Shown: positions 7,878-16,691 of the stretch, in pieces
Layout: each line of letters starts with the position of its first letter
Position numbering within the stretch: the stretch's first letter is position 1
From: JAZDKP01 sp043802925
GTDB taxonomy: Bacteria > Fibrobacterota > OXYB2-FULL-49-7 > JAEUSG01
DNA length: 23,153 bases
Reading direction: 5' to 3'
Assembly (NCBI GenBank): GCA_043802925.1
Contig: JAZDKP010000031.1
Span: 1-23,153 of the forward strand
Program-made: the position numbers and the translations under genes
Notes under the pieces: generated by a model
Databases searched by the model: none
Told to the model about the DNA's origin: nothing
Seen by the model: only the letters and a program-made list of their open reading frames with translations

Positions 7878-10800
7878 TCATTTCAACAGTATCATCCTTT
7901 TTTTAACCACCTGTCGGCCAATTGTTGCCTTGACAATATAAACACCGGAAGGTTGCGTCTTTGCGTTCCAGCAAATTAATCCGTCCTTAATTCCTTGAGA
8001 CAGGTCAGCGACCCGGCGGCCCTGAAGATTGTAAATCACCAGGGATAGGGCGGGAGAATCCCCTGCCTCTTTCGCCTGCCCGTTTATGGAAATCGTCACA
8101 GCCGGATTAAACGGATTGGGATACGTCGCGAGACTTAACGGCTGCCTCGAACCGGCTTTACCCTCAATGCCATCCACCGACCCCGGCGCTCCCTGGGCCA
8201 TGTTGGACATGGCGCTCATGTTTTCCACGCTGTCAAATGAGAATATCGCCGCATAAAAAGGAAGGGAATCCGACACTTCAAAGACCGCCGATTGCTGGGT
8301 GCCGGGGATTGCCGTCAGGGCCGGTCCCACAGCATTGGCCGCCCACCAGTTGCATACGCTGCTGTCGATGGTTTGCGGTCCAACGATAGGTTTGTTTGAC
8401 CATACAATATGATACCGCCTGGCGTCAACGGGCGCTGTCCACGTTAAGCACGCATATTGAGTGGACGTATCAATGACCGCCACCAGATCATTAATGCCGG
8501 CAGGGGGAATCGTGTCGGTCCGCACGGTGTGACGCACAAACCAGGTGAACCGGTTTTCGAACTGGCCTTCCCATTTTGAAAATTCCCCGTAGGGCTTTTC
8601 CCCGCCGTTGATACCGGTGGTTATATATAGGTTGAGGTGGTCCAGGTACTCCTTTTTGCCCGTATTCCAGTAATACCATGCCTGCGGGTCACAGAAAGTC
8701 AATCCTGTGCCGTTGGACAAATTGATGCCGGTTGACGGATCTTTCCAGCCGCCAAAATTGTTGTAATGAAGATTCCATTCCATAACGCCGGACACGACAT
8801 TGAAACCCTCGGCATAAGCCTGGGGATTGACATTCCTTATTTCGTCCATGAACTGGATCATTGGCCGCACCAGAAACCCTGCCTGGAAGGAGGCGTCTCT
8901 TCCCTCGTTCTGGGCATTTTGCCCATAGCAGCGATGTTGACGCGGTTTAAAATAAGTGGTGACATAATTCCGGAATTTTCCCAGGATGCTAGTATCGCCG
9001 GTAACCCGGTAGGCCTGCAGCGCACCCGAAAGCGCATGACCGATGGCGCGACTTTCCATGTCCGGAAAAGGGTCCTTCTGGTTCAATCGTGTCTTGCGGA
9101 ATTCACCGATAAACCGGTACCAGTCCTTTATCCAGGGGTTACCGGAAAAATAATAGGCCTCTTCCACATGATAAAACCAGGCGTGTTGGTCATCCTGCGC
9201 CTTGGAATCGCTGGACGTGCCAGCGAGAAAAGCGGAGTCAAAAGGCGGTTTTTTATACGCATCGCCAAAAACCTTCCAGCTCCCTGAACCATAGGGATTC
9301 TCGGTAAGCCTAAGCGTACTCCAATCCGCCTGGTACGTGTAACCGGACAACCATTGTGTTTTGGTATTCAATTCGCCCATGGCCCATTCCTGGGCCATAA
9401 AATAATCATAAGGATTTTCCGTGGCGGCAAATGCGGCGCCGCTGCTCGGCCAGCCGCCGGCAGTGCTGGGATAGAACTTTCTGTTGGGATTGACGATGAA
9501 CCAGTTCCAACCCAGTTTTGGCGCTGCCTGGTAATCGGTCCTAATCGGCACCCGCTTGTCGGTTACAGTTATCTTGGTGTCCAGGGGCACATAAAAATCA
9601 AAGGCGGCCTTGGTCGCTTTATACCAATCCGGGGACACGGCTGCCACCGGCGGATGTTCAAAGGTTTTGGAGAGATTTGTCAACTCTGTATTGGACGTAC
9701 TGTTGCCATGAAAATAGAGGAACACCTCTTTGTAGGTTTGTTGCATGTCATGCAGCCAGAATAAATTCAGGGTGGTAAACTGGTAAACCGCTTCATCCGG
9801 CGCATACCACTGGCGGCCCCATCGCGGAAAAAGCTGGATGCTCAGTTTGTTGCTGCTGTCGATTTCCAGCCCGTTGGGCCACATCTGCCAGCAATAACGC
9901 GTCTTGGCCATCACCCCGTGGTGTCCATCGTTAACGTCGATAAAGCCATCCGCATAATTACCCAAAGACAAAATACTCCCCAACTCTTTATCGTAAACCC
10001 TGAACGTGTCTAACCGCTCCTGCGCCAAATAGAGACCGTTGTTAACGGAACGCTCGTATAACGAACCTGTCCCCAACCCGACTTTGACCGTGGGATTGGC
10101 CCCCAGGTTTAAGCGGAAATCCAGGTTCATTTCCTTGAAATACAACGGCCAGGAATAAAGCACCTTGGCCGAATTCTGTAACTGATAATCAATTTTTACA
10201 TAGGGCTTGCCCGCGTAAGCATATATCCTCACCGCAAAGCCATGGACATGATTTATTGTACTGTAATATTGCGTCAACGCCTCGGCGCGAATAACCACCC
10301 GCAGGGGACCGGACTCTTCCAGGGTAAAATTCACGTCCGGCCGCGCAACGTCATACTGCGTATTGCCGGCCTCGGTCCGCGGAACGAAAACACCGCCGTT
10401 CTGCGGATGGGAAGAAATAACCTTGTCCGAATCCTCAAAAATACCATTGCCGTTCTGATCCCGCCAGGCTTCATCAATAATGTTAAACGAATCCGTCCGC
10501 ACCGTGAATTTCAGGGGGCCGGTCACAATGGTCAGCCGGTTCCCGGAAGTTGAAACCGTGACCTGTTCGCTCACTCCAGCGGCCGGGGCGTCATCTTTCA
10601 GATAATAGGTCGCAGTGCCGGTACCGGAAGAAGTGAATGCGCCCACGGTTGGTTGAAACTGCACCATCAGATGACGCAGGCTGTTGTCCTCGCTCCACCA
10701 CCGGTTCAGGGTGGAAAACTGGGCCGGAACTTCTGTACCTGAAGCGGTGGTTACCCGAAAGGAACCGGTATCCTGGTATTGCCCCTTTGGCAGCGGCACG

Positions 10801-10937
10801 ACAACGGTCACCGGAAAACCCGTTGCACCAATACCCGCGCACTCCTTGACAGTAAGAGGTAGATTCAGGGGGTAAGCGCTTAAACCAAAAAGAATAAAAA
10901 AGCCAACGATAAGAAGCTGACTTGATGTTTTGTTCAT
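7878..10937 (-). CDS. Secreted PcRGLX/YetA-like (exo-rhamnogalacturonan-lyase-like) protein with Fn3 and T9SS tail
   Basis: 1019 aa. After a signal peptide (about 1-22) comes a RIFT-barrel-like domain (about 25-115) with the family pattern FPVTVVVPLPKGQ (41-53) and RWWSEDNSLRH (79-89). A beta-sandwich region (about 130-440) and an alpha-rich, toroid-like region (about 440-805) follow. This order matches the three-domain PcRGLX/YetA architecture, named after a fungal exo-acting rhamnogalacturonan lyase. A Fn3-like domain lies at about 808-905 (TIPPAGINDLVA) and the sorting tail at 935-1019 (TYPNPFNPAVTI, SGVYIVK). Expected role: cleavage of uronic-acid-containing oligosaccharides outside the cell. 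I cannot assign catalytic residues, and many YetA-like proteins are uncharacterised, so the activity is inference. GAGGA lies just upstream of the ATG, and the gap to the preceding gene is 19 nt. Confidence 0.65.
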   Translation of the reverse strand: MNKTSSQLLIVGFFILFGLSAYPLNLPLTVKECAGIGATGFPVTVVVPLPKGQYQDTGSFRVTTASGTEVPAQFSTLNRWWSEDNSLRHLMVQFQPTVGAFTSSGTGTATYYLKDDAPAAGVSEQVTVSTSGNRLTIVTGPLKFTVRTDSFNIIDEAWRDQNGNGIFEDSDKVISSHPQNGGVFVPRTEAGNTQYDVARPDVNFTLEESGPLRVVIRAEALTQYYSTINHVHGFAVRIYAYAGKPYVKIDYQLQNSAKVLYSWPLYFKEMNLDFRLNLGANPTVKVGLGTGSLYERSVNNGLYLAQERLDTFRVYDKELGSILSLGNYADGFIDVNDGHHGVMAKTRYCWQMWPNGLEIDSSNKLSIQLFPRWGRQWYAPDEAVYQFTTLNLFWLHDMQQTYKEVFLYFHGNSTSNTELTNLSKTFEHPPVAAVSPDWYKATKAAFDFYVPLDTKITVTDKRVPIRTDYQAAPKLGWNWFIVNPNRKFYPSTAGGWPSSGAAFAATENPYDYFMAQEWAMGELNTKTQWLSGYTYQADWSTLRLTENPYGSGSWKVFGDAYKKPPFDSAFLAGTSSDSKAQDDQHAWFYHVEEAYYFSGNPWIKDWYRFIGEFRKTRLNQKDPFPDMESRAIGHALSGALQAYRVTGDTSILGKFRNYVTTYFKPRQHRCYGQNAQNEGRDASFQAGFLVRPMIQFMDEIRNVNPQAYAEGFNVVSGVMEWNLHYNNFGGWKDPSTGINLSNGTGLTFCDPQAWYYWNTGKKEYLDHLNLYITTGINGGEKPYGEFSKWEGQFENRFTWFVRHTVRTDTIPPAGINDLVAVIDTSTQYACLTWTAPVDARRYHIVWSNKPIVGPQTIDSSVCNWWAANAVGPALTAIPGTQQSAVFEVSDSLPFYAAIFSFDSVENMSAMSNMAQGAPGSVDGIEGKAGSRQPLSLATYPNPFNPAVTISINGQAKEAGDSPALSLVIYNLQGRRVADLSQGIKDGLICWNAKTQPSGVYIVKATIGRQVVKKRMILLK

Positions 10938-10956
10938 TTTATCCTCGTTTTAAAAA

Positions 10957-13911
10957 TTACTTGATCAAAAGCCCTTGTTTAATAATTTCCTGATTGCCTG
11001 CCTTAAGCTTAATCAGATAAAGCGCACTTCCCATCTGACGGTTCTGAGAATCACATCCATTCCAGACGACCGAATGGATGCCAGGCTTTTCCACGCCATT
11101 CACCAGCTGACGAATAAGGCGGCCGCTGATATTATAAATTTCGAGACAGACAACCTGCTGGCTGGCCAAACCATATCGGAGGGTGGTTGACGGGTTAAAC
11201 GGATTGGGCTGAACGGCCAGAACCGCAGCGGACAAATTATCTTTCCCCGTCCTCTCATTCCCGCTAAATATAAATAAACTGCTCTCCACCCGGTTACCAC
11301 GGCCATCATCAACAATCAGCCTGGCCGGACGCGGGGTCGGGTCTGCAAACGTGTAGATAATCCGACTGCCTTCGGCTTTTACCGTATCACCGCCCCCTCT
11401 ATCAATCTCCCAGAAATAGCGCAGCCAGTCGGATTCATTATCCGTTGTCGCGTTGGCGTCCAGATAGACTGTGTTGCCCACCGTGCTGTCCTTGACAGAA
11501 ATGACGGGCGCCTGGTTGTGGGTCGCGGTCTTGGCGACGTCCTTGGGGTTCGTAAACGCGTAAAATTCCACGCCGTCATTGTCCCCATCATCGTCGGTGT
11601 CCGCTTTCTTCGGGTCCGTGGTCAGCAGGCAGACCTCCTGGCCGTCCCAGAGGCCGTCGTTGTCGCTGTCCGGGTTGCCGGGGTCGGTTCCATAGGCCGT
11701 CTCTGAACCGTTGTCAAATCCGTCATAATCCGGGTCCAGCACCGCCTCTTCGGCGTCAATCGGGATTCGGGCCAGCTTCAGGTTGTAGGAGCCGCTGGTA
11801 GCGGCGTTCTCCCGCCACTCAATGGGCACATGGGAGGGAGGGGAGACCTGTGGAATCCGCAAATCCAGGATGGTGCTGTCGTTTTGCACCAGCGTCATGG
11901 AGTCTGTCCAGCGGTTCTCATGGATGAAATACTTGCGGCATTTGATCCGGTTGCCTTGCGCCCAGATGTACCAGACCCGCTCTCCGACGAGGGTGATGAG
12001 CTGTTGCATGGAGGTCACGCCGGAAATATTGTTGGCCAGCGTATCTTTTCCCGCGGACTTCCGCAGGAAACTGCCGCCTCCGTTTTTCAGGCACGCGAAA
12101 ATGACGCTGTCTTTGTAAGTCACGGCCGAGGTCATCGCATTATCATAGCCGACACTGACCGGAATGGAGGTCCAATTCGTCCAGTCGTTTTCATTTCCCA
12201 TCGTATAATAGAGCGTGGCGGAATTCTGGCCGAACGCCAATACTTTGCCCTGATAGTTCACCAGATAGTCCGGTGAATAACCTATGATGGGCTCCGCCTG
12301 CCCGTTCCGCCAGACCGCGCTTTTTTTACCCTGGGGAAGCTGCCACCGCATTCCGCCGTCATCGGAGTAGCTGATATAATCCGAAAACCTGGACACCGTC
12401 GGATTCATATGATTGCTCAAGAGCATGGTCCAAATACGTCCGGAAGGGAGAACGGTCATGCGAAACGTTCCCATGCAGCCGCGCGGAATGTCCGAAGCGA
12501 TGATGCAGGCCGGATATTGCACCGCAGTGGCGTTGGTATGATGAGGATAAACCTCCCAGCGGTCTGTACCCGGCTGGAGCCGGAAAAAGGTGATGTAGGA
12601 GGAAAAGCCGCTGCCATCCGCATAATCCTGACACCAGTGCATCATGCCAAAATAACCGTATCCGCGAAGCATGTTGTCCGAAAAGCCCCAGGCCACCACC
12701 GTGCCCCGGTTGGTAATGGGCGAGTACACGCTGAACTGGAGCGGATAACTCTGCGCAATGGCGTCCGATTTCCAGGTCTGGCCGCCATCCACGCTGCCAA
12801 GCCAACCGCGGTTTGAATTGCCATTGGTGAGTGAGGGAACCGGCGAACCGCCATAATAGGAACCCGCCCAATATTGATAATTCTTCATTTGATCCATGGC
12901 CGCGTATCGATTGTTATCCAGCGCAACGAGGCCGTGGCGCAGATTCTGAAGACGGCTGGGATCATCCCGAATATTGGCAGCCCAAGGGGTCACCAGCACA
13001 GGCGATGAAGCGGAAATGGCGCCCGTGGTCCGCTGCAGGACAGGCGTGGCGGGCACCGGTTCGACCGGAGGTTTGTATTGAGTGGTCAGAAGCCACGGCG
13101 CCAGCAGCTTGGAATCCGGGTCCACCACGGGCAACGCGGAGGCGACATCGGCCGTGACGAGCCGGATGTTGTCGATGTAAATATTGGTGGGACCGGTCGT
13201 GTTGCGAAGCTGGAGGGTGAAATCCTTTACGTCCGTCATGTCCTCGTTGCTGAGCCAGGCCATCTGTTTGATGGGCAGGCGGAGGGTGTAATACTGGCCC
13301 GGTTGAATCCGGTACTGGCAGCGGTTGGAGGGACGATAGCGTCCTTCAAAACGGAGCCAAAAATCAATGGTCGCACTCGTGCTTTTGACGTCGACATAAA
13401 GGTAATCATAACCGGACCAGTCCTGAAGGGCCGTCGGCAACCTGTCAATGAGCCGAAAAAGGCCGAAAAGCGTGCAATAACGGTTGACGCTGTAATCCAC
13501 AGGGCCGTCATAATCACCGGGAATGTGATTGCTGTCCAGATAGCCTCCGTCAACCAGTCCGCCCTGCCCCAGCCAGTTCTGGAACCACTCGGCATGGCTG
13601 CGGATTAACACCTCGTTGGGCGCACCGCTGCTGTATATCGGATGAAAGAGCGTCCATTCTCCGTTCGTGGCATTGGCCGGGCTCTTGCGCGTCTGAAAGG
13701 AGACAATGGGGGTCATCACCCCGCTAACGCATCGGTAAACCTTTTCGGTGTCATTGTTGACCTTCGTGGTGGAAGTGTCAAAGTCGAAACCGTCCCATAT
13801 ATTCCGGCTGGAGTCGATCCAAGCGGCCATTTCAGCATGCTCAAAACTGCAGAGCACTTGTTCACCCGCATAGAGTGATCCTGCCAATAAAAACAGCAGC
13901 AGCGTTTTCAT
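10957..13911 (-). CDS. Secreted sialidase-fold protein with calcium-binding repeats, PKD-like domain and T9SS tail
   Basis: 984 aa. A signal peptide (1-15, ending LYA) precedes a jelly-roll-like N-terminus (about 17-255) with QDWSGYDYLYVDV (163-175) and NIYIDNIRLV, as in family carbohydrate-binding modules. A beta-propeller (about 320-720) has Asp boxes SVDGGQTW (373-380) and YSDDGGMRW (515-523) and LPSGRIW (488-494). Next come thrombospondin-type-3-like Asp-rich calcium repeats (726-780, DPDYDGFDNGSE and DSDNDGLWDGQE), a PKD-like domain (about 800-882), and the sorting tail (900-984, QPNPFNPSTTLRYGL). The propeller is a divergent relative of those at 3114-5714 and 13924-16521, sharing the order RHGLVALDNNRY, GGQTW, GRIW, Asp box, but its C-terminal modules differ. 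No FRIP motif is seen, so sialidase activity is not claimed. GGGGAG precedes the ATG. The preceding gene ends 12 nt upstream. Confidence 0.75.
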   Translation of the reverse strand: MKTLLLFLLAGSLYAGEQVLCSFEHAEMAAWIDSSRNIWDGFDFDTSTTKVNNDTEKVYRCVSGVMTPIVSFQTRKSPANATNGEWTLFHPIYSSGAPNEVLIRSHAEWFQNWLGQGGLVDGGYLDSNHIPGDYDGPVDYSVNRYCTLFGLFRLIDRLPTALQDWSGYDYLYVDVKSTSATIDFWLRFEGRYRPSNRCQYRIQPGQYYTLRLPIKQMAWLSNEDMTDVKDFTLQLRNTTGPTNIYIDNIRLVTADVASALPVVDPDSKLLAPWLLTTQYKPPVEPVPATPVLQRTTGAISASSPVLVTPWAANIRDDPSRLQNLRHGLVALDNNRYAAMDQMKNYQYWAGSYYGGSPVPSLTNGNSNRGWLGSVDGGQTWKSDAIAQSYPLQFSVYSPITNRGTVVAWGFSDNMLRGYGYFGMMHWCQDYADGSGFSSYITFFRLQPGTDRWEVYPHHTNATAVQYPACIIASDIPRGCMGTFRMTVLPSGRIWTMLLSNHMNPTVSRFSDYISYSDDGGMRWQLPQGKKSAVWRNGQAEPIIGYSPDYLVNYQGKVLAFGQNSATLYYTMGNENDWTNWTSIPVSVGYDNAMTSAVTYKDSVIFACLKNGGGSFLRKSAGKDTLANNISGVTSMQQLITLVGERVWYIWAQGNRIKCRKYFIHENRWTDSMTLVQNDSTILDLRIPQVSPPSHVPIEWRENAATSGSYNLKLARIPIDAEEAVLDPDYDGFDNGSETAYGTDPGNPDSDNDGLWDGQEVCLLTTDPKKADTDDDGDNDGVEFYAFTNPKDVAKTATHNQAPVISVKDSTVGNTVYLDANATTDNESDWLRYFWEIDRGGGDTVKAEGSRIIYTFADPTPRPARLIVDDGRGNRVESSLFIFSGNERTGKDNLSAAVLAVQPNPFNPSTTLRYGLASQQVVCLEIYNISGRLIRQLVNGVEKPGIHSVVWNGCDSQNRQMGSALYLIKLKAGNQEIIKQGLLIK

Positions 13912-13923
13912 GGTTTCTCCCCG

Positions 13924-16521
13924 TTATTGCAGACAGATTATTTTCCTGTTCATGTTTTTTATCCCGGAAACGAACTTCACGATATAAACGCCAGGCGTCA
14001 GATTGCGGGCCGCCCAGCCGACCTGATGATGGCCTGCATTCTGTTTGGCATCCACCACGGTTTGGATGAGACGGCCTTTGATGTCATAAACACTTATCTG
14101 TACCGGTTGCGGATGGGAGAGTTGGTAGGTAAATGTGGTCGCCCGGCTGAACGGGTTGGGCGCATTGCAGAAAAACGAGGTCACCAACAAGACCGGCGCC
14201 CCTTTTGTGACGTCCGAGACCGCGTCTATCCGGAGCGTCAGTTCGCCTTGCGCGCTGCCAGCCGCGTTGTCTGTCACCTGCACCGTGAATCTGAAGGTGC
14301 CGCTCTCCGTGGGCGTGCCGGACAAAGTGCCGTCGGCATTCAAGCCAAGCCCGGCCGGCAGCGCGCCTGACAAACGGCTAAAGGTGTAAGGTCCACTGCC
14401 GCCCGAGGCTTGCACCCCACCTTGATAGGAAACATTGATCACGCCGAACGGCAATGTCCGAGTAGCAATCAGCAGATCAGGATCAGAGGGCACCTTTACG
14501 AATTTCACGAACGTGGCTTGACCGGAAACGGTTCTCAACTGATCATAAAAAACGCAGGCATAGGTTGGCGGACAGGTTTGCGGGGAGGCCAGCCGGTTGA
14601 GACGGACCGCTTCGTCGGCCAGTTCTACCGCCACGTCCCACACATTCGCCTTCCATTTACGGTACATGACCTTGTAATGGCTGGTGATCAGGTCCTTCTG
14701 AATATAAAAGACAAAGACTGATTTTCCGCTGGCCGTGATGATGGCGTCCTGGATGGTCGATGTTGTCACCAGCGTGTCCGCGTGCCAGACGCCGTGGTGA
14801 TAATCCGTGGTCACCAGGTTGGTCAGCCTCTCAGGATCTTCCCTATACTTTCCGCCCTTGCAGAAAAAGAGATGATCATATTCCACCACCGTACCGGTCG
14901 GCCAGTTGTAGAGCGGATCATACTCATCATAATTTCCCCAGACCGGAACCGTACGTTTCGCGCTCCAACGGGTTCCATCATGAATCATCCATTCGTAGCC
15001 TTTTCCGGAAATCACGGCCACGCTGTCGCCGTAGGGAATGGGCTCCGCGCCGCAGACAAACTCACCGGGAAAGTTAAGGACCGAATCCGGCACCGGATCA
15101 ATCCCGGACTGGTACCAGGGCCTGGGTAGCGTTTTGGTCGCGTCCTTGCACGGCATCCAGGTATAGCCGTCGTCGTCCGAATACTTGGCAATATTGGTGT
15201 GCCAGTCATGGCCGTCCATCATGCTGGCCCAAATACGGCCGGAAGGCAGTTTGACAGCCGCGGATGGACCGGGACAGGTCTGCACATTTTCCACCATGGA
15301 GATGCGGTCTTCCTCCCATTTATGGCCCGTTAATATCAGGCGACGAAAGAACATGTCAATGGCGCCGTGATAGCTGGAGCAGTTTTCCGTCCCCAGCAGA
15401 TACAGTTCACCGGCCTCGGAGGTAGCGGACAGATTGCCGCGTTGGTACCAGTTATTGAGATAATACGGCCGGCTGTCCCCCTCTTCCAATCCGCCCCAGG
15501 TTTGTCCGCCGTCAAAAGTTGCCAGCATCAGCACACCAAAATAAGCGACCCTGGGGCCGTCATGCAGAATATAGGAACCTGCCGGAGGCGTACTGCCGGT
15601 ACCCATGGAGATCATTAACCTGTCATTGTCATACGCCACTGCGCCGCGGATGGTGTTCTGGTAATAGGTCCCGCCGCTGCCGCCCAGATGGCTGGCTGCG
15701 CAGGAATAACCGCCGGTTCCTGAAAAAACCGTGACAGGACCGACCTGGGAGACCATTGGCGAGAGGTTCTTCACCATGAGGCTTCTGTCAATGGACTTGG
15801 CCCACTCTTTGGCCACCTGGCGGCCAAAAGGGCGCGCCGCTTCACGCGGATTCTGTATCGGATAACGGTCTTCACCGCTGCCCACCAACCGGATATTCAT
15901 TAACGACAGAGAGGCCTGGCCTTCAAATCCCGCGTACCGCAGGAAAAACCCCTGCATTTTAGTGATATCCAGTTCACCGGCTGTAATAACTTCCTGCAAA
16001 GGCAGCGAACAGGTCACCGTGTCCCCGGGAAGGACACGCCAGGTGTAGAGAGGGGAAAAGACCCCAAAGCGCAGCCACCATTCCGGGCCGCTGCCGTCTT
16101 TTAACAGCATGCCCAGGACAACGGGATTTCCGATCACATAAGCGTCGAAACGCAGATATTGATAGGCTGACCAATCCTTTTGGTTGTCTTGTTGAGCTGT
16201 GCTGTTGTTCAACTGGTCGTCGAGAATGGGCAGATAGCGCTGAAAAAACCATTCATCGATGGCATGGTAATCATTATGCGGCGGACAGGCCATGAGCGCG
16301 TCAATGCCATTGCCGGGCGCGCCTCCCAGGACCATGCGATGGATGTAATTTGTATCCGTAAATTGCGCTGGATATCCGCGATGCATGACTTCTCCGCCAG
16401 TACCCGACAGAATTGTAACTAACGAATCAGTAGAATACAGGATGGAGACATTCTGTTCCTGACCATGGAGGGTCAAGAAAAACGCTGCCCCAAATAAGAA
16501 TGCACATAAAATCTTTTTCAT
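13924..16521 (-). CDS. Secreted sialidase-fold (BNR) protein, first gene of operon, paralog of 3114-5714
   Basis: 865 aa with the same order as the last operon gene: signal peptide (1 to about 20), jelly-roll region (about 22-215, KDWSAYQYLRFDAY at 115-128), beta-propeller (about 255-685) with Asp boxes TFDGGQTW (335-342) and YSDDDGYTW (447-455), LPSGRIW (425-431), a He_PIG-type Ig domain (LPAGLGLNADGTLSGTPTESG), and a sorting tail (CNAPNPFSRATTF, GVYIVKF). By eye about two thirds of the propeller residues are identical to the paralog, including Cys positions (NCSSYHG, TCPG, MPCKD, CPPTYAC), which suggests conserved disulphides. The two copies lie at opposite ends of one operon, pointing to duplication and retention. 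Exact chemistry unknown; a hydrolase, lyase or binding propeller is possible. A G-rich ribosome site (AAGGGGGATGG) precedes the ATG. Confidence 0.8.
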   Translation of the reverse strand: MKKILCAFLFGAAFFLTLHGQEQNVSILYSTDSLVTILSGTGGEVMHRGYPAQFTDTNYIHRMVLGGAPGNGIDALMACPPHNDYHAIDEWFFQRYLPILDDQLNNSTAQQDNQKDWSAYQYLRFDAYVIGNPVVLGMLLKDGSGPEWWLRFGVFSPLYTWRVLPGDTVTCSLPLQEVITAGELDITKMQGFFLRYAGFEGQASLSLMNIRLVGSGEDRYPIQNPREAARPFGRQVAKEWAKSIDRSLMVKNLSPMVSQVGPVTVFSGTGGYSCAASHLGGSGGTYYQNTIRGAVAYDNDRLMISMGTGSTPPAGSYILHDGPRVAYFGVLMLATFDGGQTWGGLEEGDSRPYYLNNWYQRGNLSATSEAGELYLLGTENCSSYHGAIDMFFRRLILTGHKWEEDRISMVENVQTCPGPSAAVKLPSGRIWASMMDGHDWHTNIAKYSDDDGYTWMPCKDATKTLPRPWYQSGIDPVPDSVLNFPGEFVCGAEPIPYGDSVAVISGKGYEWMIHDGTRWSAKRTVPVWGNYDEYDPLYNWPTGTVVEYDHLFFCKGGKYREDPERLTNLVTTDYHHGVWHADTLVTTSTIQDAIITASGKSVFVFYIQKDLITSHYKVMYRKWKANVWDVAVELADEAVRLNRLASPQTCPPTYACVFYDQLRTVSGQATFVKFVKVPSDPDLLIATRTLPFGVINVSYQGGVQASGGSGPYTFSRLSGALPAGLGLNADGTLSGTPTESGTFRFTVQVTDNAAGSAQGELTLRIDAVSDVTKGAPVLLVTSFFCNAPNPFSRATTFTYQLSHPQPVQISVYDIKGRLIQTVVDAKQNAGHHQVGWAARNLTPGVYIVKFVSGIKNMNRKIICLQ

Positions 16522-16580
16522 CCATCCCCCTTAATTTAACTGATTTAATAAAATTAATGACATGCTGACCTGATGAAACT

Positions 16581-16608
16581 AATATAGCAGAAATAACGGA
16601 CAAAACAA
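16581..16608 (-). promoter_or_regulatory. Predicted promoter of the five-gene operon
   Basis: On the minus strand TTGTTT (16603-16608) is followed after 16 nt by TATATT (16581-16586), preceded by TGC, which gives an extended -10. Transcription would start near 16574, leaving a leader of about 53 nt before the ATG at 16521. The weak -35 suits a promoter that needs an activator, and an AraC-type regulator is the next gene upstream. Confidence 0.55.
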
Positions 16609-16662
16609 TGGAAAAGACTTATGATTTTGTTTCTATTTAATATAAAAAAACAATAAATCCTG

Positions 16663-16679
16663 GCTTTTTCTTAAAAAGC
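16663..16679 (-). terminator. Possible weak terminator after the AraC-type gene
   Basis: GCTTTTT and AAAAAGC form a 7-bp stem with a 3-nt loop 12 nt past the regulator stop. On the minus strand it is followed, after about 10 nt, by a run of seven T. The stem is AT-rich and the T-run is distant, so read-through into the operon is likely. Confidence 0.35.
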
Positions 16680-16691
16680 GCATACGATGAG

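Noticed and set aside
3114..16521. Calling the propeller proteins true sialidases
   Set aside because: Asp boxes occur in many propeller families, and the FRIP motif and arginine triad of GH33 could not be found by eye.
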